Source: Topomyia yanbarensis
Taxonomy: Eukaryota; Arthropoda; Insecta; Diptera; Culicidae
DNA length: 64,000 nucleotides
Direction: 5' to 3'
NCBI RefSeq assembly: GCF_030247195.1
Contig: NC_080671.1
Span: 98,815,845-98,879,844, forward strand
In this document: positions 34,201 through 45,259 of the stretch, in pieces
Layout: the number at the start of each line of letters is the position of its first letter
How positions within the stretch are numbered: the first letter of the stretch is position 1
The notes under the pieces: model-generated
Seen by the model: only the letters and a program-made list of their open reading frames with translations
Databases searched by the model: none
Told to the model about the DNA's origin: nothing
Translations under genes and position numbers: made by a program

Positions 34201-37200
34201 CGGATGCATCGGTCGAACTAAACGGTCCCAACCCAACAGTGAAAGCAACCGGACCGAAGGCAGTCGCAAGTGTCGTCGTCGAAGTCGATGAAAACTACTC
34301 GCAAATCAGTGCTAAAAGCGGCTCCAATTCTAAATCCAAATTACAGAAACTGGAAGAGAAGGCCCAGAAGGCTCAGGAAGCTTTCGAGAAGGAAGAGAAG
34401 CTGCGCAAGGAGCTGGAATCTCTAAACAGCAAACTGCTGGCTGAGAAGACCGCCCTGCTCGATTCGCTGTCCGGTGAGAAGGGTGCCCTCCAGGAGTACC
34501 AGGAGAAATCCGCCAAGTTAACCGCCCAGAAGAACGACCTCGAGAACCAGCTGCGCGACACCCAGGAGCGCCTGGCACAGGAGGAAGATGCCCGCAACCA
34601 GCTGTTCCAGACCAAGAAGAAGTTGGAGCAGGAAATCGGTGGCCAGAAGAAGGATGCCGAAGATCTGGAACTGCAGATCCAAAAGATCGAGCAGGATAAG
34701 GCCTCCAAGGATCACCAGATCCGCAACTTGAACGATGAGATTGCCCACCAGGACGAACTCATCAACAAGTTGAACAAGGAGAAGAAGATGCAGGGTGAGG
34801 TCAATCAGAAAACTGCCGAAGAACTGCAGGCCGCCGAAGATAAGGTCAACCATCTGAACAAGGTGAAGGCCAAGCTCGAGCAAACTCTGGATGAACTGGA
34901 GGACTCTCTCGAGCGTGAGAAGAAACTGCGCGGTGATGTTGAGAAGGCCAAGCGCAAGGTTGAGGGTGACCTGAAACTAACCCAGGAAGCCGTCGCCGAT
35001 CTGGAACGCAACAAGAAGGAACTTGAGCAGACCATCATGCGCAAGGACAAGGAAATCTCCGCCCTGTCCGCCAAGCTTGAAGACGAACAGTCCCTGGTCG
35101 GCAAACTGCAGAAACAGATCAAGGAACTGCAGGGTCGCATCGAAGAGCTGGAAGAGGAAGTCGAGGCTGAGCGTCAAGCTCGTGCTAAGGCTGAGAAGCA
35201 ACGTGCCGATCTGGCCCGTGAACTCGAGGAATTGGGTGAGCGTCTTGAGGAAGCTGGCGGTGCTACTTCCGCTCAGATTGAACTGAACAAGAAGCGTGAA
35301 GCTGAACTCGCCAAACTACGCCGTGACTTGGAGGAGGCCAACATTCAGCATGAAGGCACTCTGGCCAACCTGCGCAAGAAGCATAACGATGCCGTCGCTG
35401 AGATGGCCGAACAGGTCGACCAGCTGAACAAACTGAAAACGAAGTAAGTATTATCGAATTTAGCGGAATGTTCTAGATTTTCTCTTTCACAGGTCTCCGT
35501 CACCAGAAAGATTGGTTGGAATGGATACATGAATGTGGCAGTGATTCAACGAATGTCTAAATGCGTCTCTGTTTTCTTATTTTTCTCTCCTTGCGCGACC
35601 TTACCCTACCGGAACTGTTCTAACTTAAACTAGGGCCGAACACGATCGCGCTAACATGTACAATGAGCTGAACAACACTCGCTCCGCTTGTGATCAGCTT
35701 GCCCGCGAAAAGGTAACGTATTCCCTTTCCTGTCCCGAATACTGCCTTCCGACAAATCTGCAAAATGGCAGAGCAGAGAGTTGATGACTGAGCATGGTCT
35801 TCCACCACATCACCAAAATCCAAGTAGAACCACACAAAAAACATGCATCCAACCAGCCACCACCTCAGCGAACCCAACCACCATCACCACCACCACCACC
35901 GAGAGTAGATGCAGCAGCGGCAGTTGTTGGAAACCTTTTCTTACGATAATCAAAAATTCTTCTTTTATCGCTACTGTAGAATCAAGCAGTACTCCGAATC
36001 TAACCGCCAAATGTTTTACCGTTACTCTTTCCTCAGAGCCGAAAAAGAGAGAGGTCAATACTTCGCTGAAATGAACGACTCCCGTCTCAGCTTAGATCAT
36101 TTGGCCAATGAAAAGGTATTGGGAAAAATTGCAGCTTTCACAAACCAAAATCGCAGTTTTTCTTTTCGAGCTAATCTCAAAAACTTTTTCTAGCCTGTAT
36201 GAAATGAAAGTATCTCTAATCAGAATGCTGCTTTCTAAAATTAGTGATAAAACAAATGGCAAATAATTTTTGGAAAAATTCTTGCTGGTATAATTTAAAA
36301 ATAGCTTCTAGCGAAGTCACACTCTAAACTGCTGTAAAATATTAGCACATTTCCTATTCATACAACTGCACTACTATCGCAACTAAAGTAAGCTGAAATT
36401 ATGCACCAGTCACACATTTCAAGCACCAATAACACCAACCCATCCTGCTCACACACCGAACCATCTTGAAGATATTAAATCACCACTTAGAATAATACTC
36501 ACCCCGGTTTACGAAGAAGAGAGAAAGAAATCTCAACATGCACAGCCTCAGCTTCTGTAAATTGAGCGGGCAATTGCCTCCTCCCTCCCATCCGTAGCGA
36601 TACTAATCGTTTCCATCTTTTTTCTTCTGCGTTTCGTGACGTTCCCAACCAAAAATAAAACCAGGCCGCCCAAGAGAAGATCGCCAAGCAGCTGCAGCAC
36701 ACCCTGAACGAAGTGCAGGGCAAGCTGGACGAAACCAACCGCACCCTGAACGACTTCGATGCCTCGAAGAAGAAGCTATCCATCGAGAACTCCGACCTGC
36801 TCCGCCAGCTGGAGGATGCCGAATCGCAGGTTTCGCAGCTCAGCAAGATCAAGATCTCGCTTACCCAACAGCTCGAGGATACCAAGCGTCTGGCTGATGA
36901 GGAAGGCCGTGAACGTGCCACCCTGCTCGGCAAGTTCCGCAATCTGGAGCACGACCTCGACAACCTACGCGAACAGGTTGAGGAGGAAGCTGAAGGCAAG
37001 GGAGACATCCAGCGTCAACTCAGCAAGGCCAACGCCGAAGCGCAGTTGTGGCGCAGCAAGTACGAATCGGAGGGTGTTGCCCGCGCCGAGGAACTGGAGG
37101 AAGCCAAGAGGAAACTGCAGGCACGCCTCGCCGAAGCCGAGGAGACTATTGAGTCGCTCAACCAGAAGTGCATTGCCCTGGAGAAGACCAAGCAGCGCCT

Positions 37201-39834
37201 GTCCACCGAAGTCGAAGATCTGCAGCTCGAGGTTGACCGTGCCACCTCGATTGCCAATGCTGCCGAGAAGAAGCAGAAGGCCTTCGACAAGATCATTGGA
37301 GAATGGAAACTCAAGGTCGACGATCTGGCCGCCGAGCTGGATGCTTCCCAGAAGGAATGCCGCAACTATTCCACCGAACTGTTCCGTCTCAAGGGTGCCT
37401 ACGAGGAGGGCCAGGAGCAGCTTGAAGCCGTCCGTCGTGAGAACAAGAATCTGGCCGATGAAGTCAAGGATCTGCTGGACCAAATCGGAGAAGGTGGCCG
37501 CAACATTCACGAGATTGAGAAGTCTCGCAAGCGCCTGGAAGCCGAAAAGGACGAACTGCAGGCCGCTCTCGAGGAAGCTGAAGCCGCCCTGGAACAGGAG
37601 GAGAACAAGGTTCTGCGCGCTCAGCTCGAACTGTCTCAGGTCCGTCAAGAAATTGACAGACGTATCCAGGAGAAGGAAGAGGAATTCGAAAATACCCGCA
37701 AGAACCACCAGCGTGCCCTGGACTCCATGCAAGCCTCCCTCGAAGCCGAAGCCAAGGGTAAGGCTGAGGCCCTGCGCATGAAGAAGAAGTTGGAAGCTGA
37801 CATTAACGAGCTTGAAATCGCTTTGGACCATGCCAACAAGGTAAGGTGATATCTGTCGAAAAGAAAACACGTGTTTAATAAATTTTTATTCATCTTTTCT
37901 GCTAACAGGCTAACGCTGAGGCCCAGAAGAACATCAAGCGCTACCAGCAACAACTGAAGGACATCCAGAGCGCCCTGGAAGAAGAACAGCGTGCCCGCGA
38001 TGATGCCCGTGAACAGCTCGGAATCTCCGAACGTCGTGCCAATGCCCTGCAGAACGAACTTGAGGAATCCCGCACCCTACTGGAACAAGCCGACCGTGGC
38101 CGTCGCCAGGCTGAACAGGAACTGGGTGATGCTCATGAGCAGTTGAACGAAGTTTCTGCCCAGAACGCTTCGATCGCCGCTGCCAAGAGGAAGCTCGAAT
38201 CGGAACTGCAAACCCTGCATTCCGATCTGGATGAACTGTTGAACGAAGCCAAGAACTCCGAAGAGAAGGCCAAGAAGGCTATGGTTGATGCTGCCCGTCT
38301 GGCTGATGAACTCCGCGCCGAACAGGACCATGCCCAGACCCAGGAGAAACTCCGCAAGGCCCTTGAACAGCAAATCAAGGAACTGCAAGTCCGCCTGGAC
38401 GAAGCCGAAACCAACGCTCTCAAGGGAGGCAAGAAGGCCATCCAGAAACTGGAACAGCGCGTCCGTGAGCTGGAATCCGAGCTGGACAGCGAGCAGAGAA
38501 GACATGCCGATGCCCAGAAGAACCTCCGCAAATCCGAACGTCGCATTAAGGAACTGACCTTCCAGTCGGAGGAAGACCGCAAGAACCACGAACGCATGCA
38601 GGACCTCGTCGACAAACTGCAGCAGAAGATCAAGACTTACAAGAGGCAGATCGAGGAAGCCGAAGAGATCGCCGCCCTGAATCTGGCCAAATTCCGCAAG
38701 GCTCAGCAAGAACTGGAGGAAGCCGAGGAACGTGCCGACATCGCCGAACAAGCTGCCACCAAATTCCGCACCAAGGGACGTGCCGGTTCGGTGCAGCGTG
38801 GTGCTAGCCCAGCAGTAAGTACAATTTAAACCTTCGCACCCGCTTATCTACTACCTTTCTATCTCATTCATCGTCATCAAACGCGAGATTTACTGAATGG
38901 CCTACTGGGTGAAGCCCCGTCAGGAAATATTGTTTTCGACCAGCCATCTTTTTTTTCGCTAGATTGACATATTATACCCAGGAGAACAGGGACCGATGAC
39001 AAAATGACTATTTATTAGATGTAAAATACCTACTATTACGGTTAACTTTTAATACATTTGCAAGACAATACATTGAAAACGTGAAATCAAACCTGGAGCC
39101 TAATTCTTACTTTCTCTTGTGTTGATTCAGCCTTCGGTCATCAGAGCGTAAGAGCGCTACTAGAAAGCAAAAGATTATCCGTCTTACAATCGAATGAACC
39201 AAACTATCCGTTCACAGTTGTAAGTGTCCAAAAGTGTAGCTACCCAAAATAGCAAGAGTGTATTTTCCTACATTTCCCCATTAATCCAGCCTTCAGTATG
39301 TATCATTTTTTTCGTTCGGTCAACATCTGTTGATTAACGACGATTCTATGTTTTTCTATGTTGTTGACTATTCCGTTTTTTAATTTGTCAATTCATTCAC
39401 CGATGGTAACTTCAGTTCCTACCTGTTTGATGTGTCATCATACAAATAATAATCACATGCACCGAAATTTCATTATCACGAGCTCGGGAAAATATTCCCG
39501 AATTCATATCTGCATTCGAGTCACTACAGAAAGTGATGTTCAAAGAAACCAACATTTTCTTCACTTTACTATTCAAAAAAAATCTGCACACCTATATTCA
39601 CAAATGCCCTGAATCAAACATAAACTTCAACTTAACGCAATCACTTCGCATCGTTTGACAATAATTCGAGACCATTGTTTGCGACCATACAATTCACCAA
39701 AATCAGTACGTCACACTTGGTACTTAACAAAAACCAAACTCTGTGTTTTTTATCTTTCACAGCCCCAGAGACAATCTGCCTTACCCGGATTCGGAGGTTT
39801 CAACCTTCCCACATTCGACGACCATGCTTTCTAA
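31170..39834 (+). CDS. Mhc: Muscle myosin heavy chain, exons from converter to C-terminus (5' incomplete)
   Basis: Visible exons in fly numbering are: converter 11 (three alternatives), 12 lever arm, 13 rod, 15 hinge (two alternatives), 16 rod, 17 rod, and two alternative terminal exons. All join in frame with GT-AG introns except two GC donors. The product is class II myosin of the thick filament: an actin-activated ATPase head, two IQ motifs for light chains, and a coiled-coil rod. Rod sequence is near-identical to insect muscle Mhc as I remember it. Catalytic exons 1-10 are not in the window. Upstream are repeats, histone pseudogenes and a 500-N gap. Isoforms arise by mutually exclusive splicing. 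The first exon needs two bases (CG for Arg) from a missing exon. Confidence 0.95.
31629..31746 (+). CDS. Mhc: Mhc alternative converter exon 11, variant 2
   Basis: 118 nt: [20 protein letters not shown]...GVTK. The acceptor is TTACGCAG. The donor is AAG|GCACGA, again GC. It has the same phase and length as variants 1 and 3, so the three are interchangeable in frame and cannot be combined without shifting it (118 is not a multiple of 3). Confidence 0.93.
32150..32267 (+). CDS. Mhc: Mhc alternative converter exon 11, variant 3
   Basis: 118 nt: [20 protein letters not shown]...GKTK. The acceptor is CAACACAG. The donor AAG|GTATAA is GT but weak at +5. This is the variant nearest exon 12. The YKILCP opening is shared with common fly variants as I recall them. 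Confidence 0.93.
32862..33125 (+). CDS. Mhc: Mhc exon 12: end of converter, IQ lever arm, head-rod junction
   Basis: 264 nt, 88 codons, phase 0 at both ends. It opens [20 protein letters not shown]. The essential light chain IQ ([18 protein letters not shown]) and the regulatory light chain site ([20 protein letters not shown]) follow. It ends [16 protein letters not shown], with the conserved proline that marks the head-rod boundary. The donor is GTAAGT. Confidence 0.96.
33126..34346 (+). promoter_or_regulatory. Mhc intron 12, with candidate internal promoter for the rod protein
   Basis: A 1.2-kb intron. From memory, flies start the myosin rod protein transcript inside this intron. Here a TCAGT initiator-like motif at 33943-33947 sits in GTACAGTACAGTCAGTAC, about 195 bases before the rod-protein ATG, with no TATA box at -30. 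An imperfect MEF2-like CTAAAAATAC lies near 33315. The last 207 bases double as coding sequence for the rod protein's unique N-terminus, so intron and exon overlap. Confidence 0.55.
34140..39834 (+). CDS. Mhc: Myosin rod protein (headless Mhc isoform), internal start
   Basis: ATG at 34140 (CACAAAATGG) opens [20 protein letters not shown] and gives 69 residues unique to this form, ending NSKSKLQ. It then runs without interruption into exon 13 at 34347. The junction TTACAG|AAACTG is also the intron 12 acceptor for full-length Mhc, so this exon is an extended exon 13. Downstream exons are shared. The predicted length is about 1161 or 1178 residues depending on the terminal exon. The fly homolog is made from an internal promoter, has a similar-sized unique N-terminus (77 residues as I recall), lacks the motor, and is found in thick filaments. 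The N-terminus is acidic and Ser/Val-rich with no known domain. Confidence 0.88.
34347..35443 (+). CDS. Mhc: Mhc exon 13: S2 and proximal rod
   Basis: 1097 nt, phase 0 in and phase 2 out (ends ACG AA|GTAAGT). A continuous alpha-helical coiled coil with heptad hydrophobics and alternating K/E clusters, from [20 protein letters not shown] to [13 protein letters not shown]. Strong G/C third-position bias against the AT-rich surroundings marks it as a conserved, highly expressed gene. Confidence 0.96.
35634..35712 (+). CDS. Mhc: Mhc alternative hinge exon 15, variant 1 (15b-like)
   Basis: 79 nt, giving [27 protein letters not shown]. It matches the fly AEHDR...TACDQL type (15b in my recollection). 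The acceptor is AACTAG and the donor AAG|GTAACG. The S2 hinge exon pair is mutually exclusive in flies and affects S2 flexibility and sarcomere spacing. Confidence 0.93.
36037..36115 (+). CDS. Mhc: Mhc alternative hinge exon 15, variant 2 (15a-like)
   Basis: 79 nt, giving [27 protein letters not shown]. It matches the fly AEKEK...NEK type. The acceptor is CCTCAG and the donor AAG|GTATTG. It has the same length and phase as variant 1; including both would shift the frame (158 nt), so they must be exclusive. A CAC/CCA-rich simple stretch (35840-35920) lies between them. Confidence 0.93.
36116..36664. other. Mhc intron 15-16
   Basis: 549 bp, AT-rich with no repeats I recognise. It ends AAAACCAG before exon 16. 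Confidence 0.7.
36665..37840 (+). CDS. Mhc: Mhc exon 16: rod
   Basis: 1176 nt, 392 codons, phase 0 both ends, from [20 protein letters not shown] to EIALDHANK. Unbroken coiled coil covering late S2 and the start of light meromyosin. Almost invariant against the fly sequence as I recall it. Confidence 0.96.
37909..38814 (+). CDS. Mhc: Mhc exon 17: distal rod and assembly region
   Basis: 906 nt, 302 codons, from [20 protein letters not shown] to [14 protein letters not shown]. Light meromyosin, including the C-terminal assembly-competence region and the start of the non-helical tailpiece ([13 protein letters not shown]). The donor is GTAAGT; two alternative terminal exons follow. Confidence 0.96.
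39131..39151 (+). CDS. Mhc: Mhc alternative terminal exon 18: short tail PSVIRA
   Basis: Acceptor TTGATTCAG, then CCT TCG GTC ATC AGA GCG TAA. It gives a six-residue tail. In flies exon 18 likewise gives a short alternative C-terminus. Whether this transcript ends nearby or splices on to the last exon's untranslated region cannot be told from sequence alone. Confidence 0.8.
   Translation, partial: PSVIRA
39763..39834 (+). CDS. Mhc: Mhc alternative terminal exon 19: 23-residue tail
   Basis: Acceptor TATCTTTCACAG, then [23 protein letters not shown] and a stop. This is the long, non-helical tailpiece, comparable in size to the fly 27-residue form. Skipping exon 18 would join it directly to ASPA. 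Confidence 0.88.
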   Translation, partial: PQRQSALPGFGGFNLPTFDDHAF

Positions 39835-41125
39835 ATACTAAAACACCAGCAAACGTTATTGTTAGAAAAAAGGCTACACATTTTATTTATTTTATTTACA
39901 CTTAAACACACACAACCATTCGCGGACGTCACAAAACATCAACTCAAACAAAAGATTTCAGAGCCGATCAGCGTCACACGGTCCCCGTTTTCAGTCTATT
40001 ACTCACACACAATCGCCTTTGCGTTGACAGTTTAGCAAGCCAGCATGGTACAGGAGTGAGAGAGAGAAAACAACAACAACAACCAACCAACCAACGCTCA
40101 CATATACACATTTGTTTCAGCCCGGACAAGTAGTATTGTTTTGTGTTGTGTGAGAGATGAAACCGGGTCCTGTGTGTCACTAACAATGTAATGGATTCCC
40201 TTAAAAGTGCTTTCGAGCGAACGTCACGCGAAGAGAGAAAAAAAAATCGCCTGTCATCGAAAAAAAACCAAACTGCAAGAGAAGAAAGCAATCCATCAAA
40301 ACATATTGATAATGAAACATTGTTCTAAGTTATCATGTTTTAATTATTATTTACTTTTGTATTCTTTTTTTTTTACTTTCGCTCTGAATCTTTTATAATT
40401 TTATTAATAAAAAATGTATTTATTTTTATTAATTAAAATAACGAAATAAGATACTATTCGAACTATAAAAATGAAAATGATTTAGTTTTTACTATGAAAA
40501 ACAAATACGCTTCGCCGACGAACAATCCGAATATGCTTTGAAACGACTGCTGCTTGCCAACTGTAGCCGTCCGTTGCTTTGGTTTGCGATGCGTAGTTCG
40601 TTTAGCACAGCCCTCAATGAAAACGACATCTTGTTAGGCAAAACAAATAAAAGAGACACGTTCAAAACCAACATCCAGCATCAGGCCCCAAACTATTCAA
40701 AAAAAAACTATTAAGAAAACGGCTTTCATCCTACCAAGACCGGTGATGATTGCTAAACGTTCGACCGCTTCCAACTGTCATCCCATTCCTGGCGAGCGAA
40801 TCCGAAGCACTAGGCAGGGCTATGGTTCGGCGTCCAGCAGCCGTCTTCAAAGCTGACCCAGCAAAATCCAGAAGCGAAGACCGCATAGACTCTTCAAAAC
40901 GAATCTTTTTTCACGACTTTATTATAAAAAAAACGCTGAAAGAGAGAGAGAACACTAGAAGAAAACAAAAGCAGCTAAAACCTAATTCGTATTTGAATTT
41001 AGTACTATCCTGTAGAGAAGAAGAAGAAGAGGGAAAGGGAAATTTCTTGGAGAGAAGCAAGCTATTGTAAATGTATATGTGTGAAAAAGAAAACCCCTAA
41101 AAAATAAATCAAACTTTATTAAAAA
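39835..41125 (+). other. Mhc: Mhc 3' untranslated region with two polyadenylation signals
   Basis: There is no open frame after the stop. AATAAA occurs at 40406-40411 and at 41103-41108, consistent with a short and a long 3' end. Fly Mhc also uses two poly(A) sites. The true ends are inferred. Confidence 0.6.
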
Positions 41126-41310
41126 ATTATCTGAACACTTTTCGGTAACTGTCTTTCTCCGAACTTGTTACCCATCCAATATCCCGACAAGCGATTTCGT
41201 TCATGAATGTTGTTTCCTTCGATACAGTTGTGTTTTAATTCGTTCCTAATCATGAAAATGAACTGATGAAATTCCAGATAGCGAGCAAAAACTATTCAAA
41301 ATTTGTGGTA

Positions 41311-41487
41311 GGTAGTTATTCTCCAGAAAAAGACATGCGGAGACGACATCTTGAACCAGCGAAACTGTCAAATTCTTGAGCCAGCCTCGTTATGGGAGCA
41401 CTGCTAAATTTCAACAATAGAATTGAAGGTTGCTATTTTGTCAGAATTTATCTCCGCATATCTCTGCCTGGAGGATAACTGGTGGTA
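41311..41487 (+). mobile_element. MITE with 'TTATYCTCCAG...ATGCGGAGA' ends
   Basis: The left end GTTATTCTCCAG...ACATGCGGAGA mirrors the right end TCTCCGCATATC...CTGGAGGATAAC. It is 177 bp. An inverted, diverged relative is at 24490-24645. Confidence 0.7.
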
Positions 41488-41892
41488 AGTAGTACATTCA
41501 ATCAGCAGGCCTTGAAGGAAAGGGATGTGATTGGACAATCGGTGCTTCTTATGTTTTTTGTTTTCCTCATTTTAGAATCAAGGGAATTTATCCTAATGAT
41601 ATCCCAGAATAGGTGGGAAGAAATCGAACACCCAGGACAGGGTGGTCCAGAATCGGTATCGACGGGTCCCGTGCGAGACCAGCTAGGAATGAAGTGAAAA
41701 GATTTTCGGAAAAGTGAAGCAAAGAAGTATACGCTCCTGATCAGGATGAAACAAATGGACTAAATGAACAACTATTCAAATGATATTGGTACATTTTAGA
41801 AGTTTCAGGATTTACGACATAATTGCAGAAAAAGGAACAACTGACAAGTATGTTTTCTTTTTCATTATTCTTCTGTGTTGTACGTCTGTAGA
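41488..41892. other. Non-coding flank
   Basis: The short frame at 41482-41697 has no recognisable domain. Nothing else is seen. Confidence 0.3.
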
Positions 41893-41896
41893 TTAA

Positions 41897-42415
41897 CCCA
41901 TTCATGCCCATGTTGTTTGTGGACAACAACGTTTTTAAACAGCTATAACTTTTGATTGGGGCAAGATTTGCTCACAAAAACAAGTAAGGCTAATAAATGT
42001 GACTATTGGCTTTCATTTGAGCATTAACGGTTACACGGATCAGCTCTAGAAATGAAGTTATTGCAATTAGTCTGATTAAACTCCGATGGAGCAGTGCTGC
42101 CAGGGACCGTTCACGTAGACGGCGGAAAATTATTTTTTCATATAACTTCTTTATGTTGCAATATTAGTGAAAACTAATAAAACTTATCAATTTGGACTAT
42201 TTTTGGCTACGTTTTCCATGCAGTTGGACTATTGTAAATATTCTAGGAGAATTGCAGTGAGCATTAGAAGGTAAAAATTGAGCAGCTTCTAGCACTGCAA
42301 GGAAAGCACCTACCTTTATGAAAAATGGTTTTTGGAGTTTCTTGACCTCACCGTTTTAAAGAAAAAATAGTTTTGAAACCCTACATGCACTAGAAAAAAG
42401 TTGGGCATGAAAGGG
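41897..42415. mobile_element. TTAA-flanked piggyBac-like MITE, 'CCCATTCATGCCCA' (copy 1)
   Basis: TTAA at 41893-41896 and 42416-42419. The ends are CCCATTCATGCCCA and, inverted, CCCTTTCATGCCCA. 519 bp, non-coding. A diverged copy with the same internal order (GCTCACAA-AACAAGTAAG, GAAGTTATTGCAATTA, CTGCAAGGAAAGCA) is at 62964-63440. Confidence 0.82.
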
Positions 42416-42419
42416 TTAA

Positions 42420-43190
42420 CTGTGGGATTTGAATTTCAACTTGAAATAATTTTGGAATGGATGATGACTCTTTAAAAAACCTGTTTTAATCCACCTAGCG
42501 GTGTAATTGTATCTTTCTCAATTATGAACACTAGGATTTCAGGGTTGGTTATGTTCATTATAAACCTTCTAATGTACAAATTGGGTCATTAAAAGAGAAA
42601 AAAAGTCGTTTTTTATTACTTATTGCAACAATGTTTTTTCCAGCTCAGGAAACGTGAAAATAATATTAAAATTTAAAATAAAGAAATATGTTGACAGTCT
42701 GGATTTGACACTATAGGAAGGATTTGACATATCGAATTTTACGACAAATGATGCCCTGTCAGAAAAAAATTGAGGCATGTTTTCTCGGTTTTTTTTATTT
42801 GACATAAACACCACTGACCTTTCTACTCCCATTAAAAAAGAAACGGTGCCGCATTTTTTCGTGAGAAAAACAAAAAAATGCACTGCAAAAACCGGTTGAG
42901 GTTAGGTATTTCGTGAGGCAAACAAACCAAACTCCTTTGGTTTGACTTTGCATCTGTGGTTGTAAATGAACTGTCAGAAATCTCAATACAATGAATATAG
43001 TTTTTTTTTCATTTTGGGTGTTGTCCTGATAGGCCAGATGTAAACAACCGCAGTGTAGGAAGGATCTTTTATGCCCAAAAGGTCTAAACCCCAAAAAGCG
43101 TTCACAATTTTTTTCCGGAACAGCCAGGGAATTATTACATTGAATGTGGCATCGAAAATTCGAATTTGAGTTCTGAAGTTTCGTGAGTTC
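42420..43190. other. Non-coding stretch
   Basis: Only short chance frames. No paired termini were found. Confidence 0.3.
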
Positions 43191-45250
43191 ATGCCTTTTG
43201 AAAGTTAAATTTTAGTTCTGGCTTATATGGGAATTTCATATGTGACCGGACGGTTCAATCTATATTTCCGGAACCATATAACCGATCGTATGCGTAGGGG
43301 AACGCGGGGCAAGTCCGACGCCTTAAGCGCAATAATTTTTCTAAAATTCCACAATGCTCCTAAAATTGTATATTCTGTACATAATCCTTGTTTAGGTGGT
43401 TCTTAACAAAATATATTTTTTTCAGCGTTTCAAAAAATTGAAATCATTAAAAAATATTGGTTGCCAAAAAAGGGAGAAAAATGACATTTTAAAAACGCTG
43501 CGGGTAAGACCGACACCCCAAAGGGGCAAGAGCGACACCCTTGTTAGTTTTCTTTTTGTCCATTTTTTTTCATTAAAAATGTGTTGTGTATATGTGATAA
43601 AGTGTAATTATGTGTTTATGAGTATGCGTGATGCAATTGCATGCTTTCTGTAGTTTCATCGCGTAGCAATTTGGTCGGCTTGAAACAATACTGATAAATA
43701 AATGCAAAAAACATAGTTTCCGTGTATTTCAACTATTAACACGACGTAATTATAGAATAATTGAACACAACAAATATGCCGAGTCGTTTCTATCTAATCA
43801 AAAACGAACCCAATCATCTAAACACCGTGTCGGTCTTACTCCACCCAAAAACTGTCGGTCTTACCCCAGCAGCGCACATTTTTGTTAAATGCTCAATTAA
43901 CAGTATTGAAATACTCAAACTTATCTTTAATACACACAAATAACGATATGGGGAGTAGAATAGAACGTGTGACAAAAAACTGGTCATTTTCAAAACTTTT
44001 GTGTTATTAAAACCTTAAAATGTATCAACTAAAAATAAAATCCAAAAGCGCATCAACTTTGCTTTCGCTTGTTTTGTTTATTTTGTTGTCGTTTAATGAA
44101 CCCATATGGCATCAATATGTATCGAAATGCCTAAAATAATCGTACTAATAATATCCTGTCATTATTATCGTATGATTTAAAATTTGATATCTGGGAAAAG
44201 TCGCGGGGTGTCGAGCTTACCCAGGGTGTCGGGCTTACCCCCAGTTCCCCTACCATAGACGTCTGTGGGAATAATACACAATAATTAATTTGGGACTTAG
44301 TTTGTGAAATCGGCAAAATCTTGTGAGTTTGTTAATATTGATAGATGGTTACTTTTCCGTGGCACTTCTGGAAGTGTTTGTGATGGTTAATGTCGTCAAT
44401 GAGACTCGCTGACCTAGCATTGTAAATGCAATTTGTTTGACACACATTCTACCGAAATTTTGACCCTTTTGCATTCATCGCGGTATTGGTTTGAGTCGGA
44501 ATTTTCTATGTGACCGCACGCCACAACCCGTAACTCCGGAACCATAAGTCGGATAGGAATTAAATTTAATAGCGGTTTACGTTGTTATGAAAATTTCCAT
44601 TTGAAACAGAAGTTGGTTCAAATGGTCTAGCCATTTCCAAGAATCCGATGTAATTGTTATGTTAAATTTGGATACTTTCGCTGGGTCCGTCGATGTGGCC
44701 AATGTAGCCAAAGAGACTTTGAATGACTGTTCGTGACTTAGAACTACAAAGCAGTTGTGTTCACATTTTTGAAAAATTTTCACATTTATTCATTCATCGC
44801 AGTACCCGTTGAAATTTGGTTTTTCTGCATGATCGTACTCATCACCCTGTAATTCAGGAACTAGACGTCGGATCCACACAAAATTTCATAGCAGCCGATG
44901 AAAGCGTTGTATCTTTCATTTAAGACTAAGTTTGTGAAAATCGGTTTAGAAAATTCCGAGAATCCGATGTGGACAAATTATAACAAGATTTTATATGTAA
45001 CCGTACTCTTCACCTCGTAACTCCGGAACCAGATGTCAGATGAAATTCAATAGCAACCGATGGGAATATTATACCTTTAATTTGAATCTTTCTACAGATC
45101 GGTTCAGCCATCTCTGAGAAACTGACGTGGAATTTTTTTTAGTATATCCGCACATACACACACATACATACACACATTCATACACATAGACTTTTTTCGA
45201 TCTCGACGAACTAAGTCGAATGGTATATAAGACTCGGCCCTCCGGGCCTC
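43191..45250. repeat. Dispersed (CA)n-module repeat, interrupted by a TA-flanked element
   Basis: At least four degenerate modules of ~180-230 bp follow the pattern: 'CCGTAACTCCGGAACC', 'CGGAT...AATAGCAGCC', 'TACCTTTCATTTGAGACTAAG', 'AAAATCGGTTCAGCCATCTC'. The array ends in a CACACATACA microsatellite and the signature CGACGAACTAAGTCGAATGG. The same family occurs at 500-1140, 5720-6340 and 48690-49520. It is not coding. Confidence 0.75.
43297..44250. mobile_element. TA-flanked element with repeated GTGTCGG motifs (copy 1)
   Basis: The terminal repeats GGGGAACGCGGGGCAAGTCC and, inverted, GGGGAACTGGGGGTAAGCCC are flanked by TA at 43295-43296 and 44251-44252. 954 bp. The motif GTGTCGGTCTTACCC or its complement recurs at both ends and at about 43505, 43530, 43825 and 43855. 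A relative is at 57083. There is no transposase; the class is probably a TA-targeting MITE (mTA/mariner-like or similar). Confidence 0.8.
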
Positions 45251-45259
45251 GATTAGACA

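Noticed and set aside
34330..38751. Long minus-strand and alternate-frame ORFs through the Mhc rod exons (up to 301-340 codons)
   Set aside because: They are shadows of the coiled-coil codon pattern (GAG/AAG/CTG repeats). They have Leu/Phe or Ser/Arg-rich compositions with no domain, and the + strand frame is certain.
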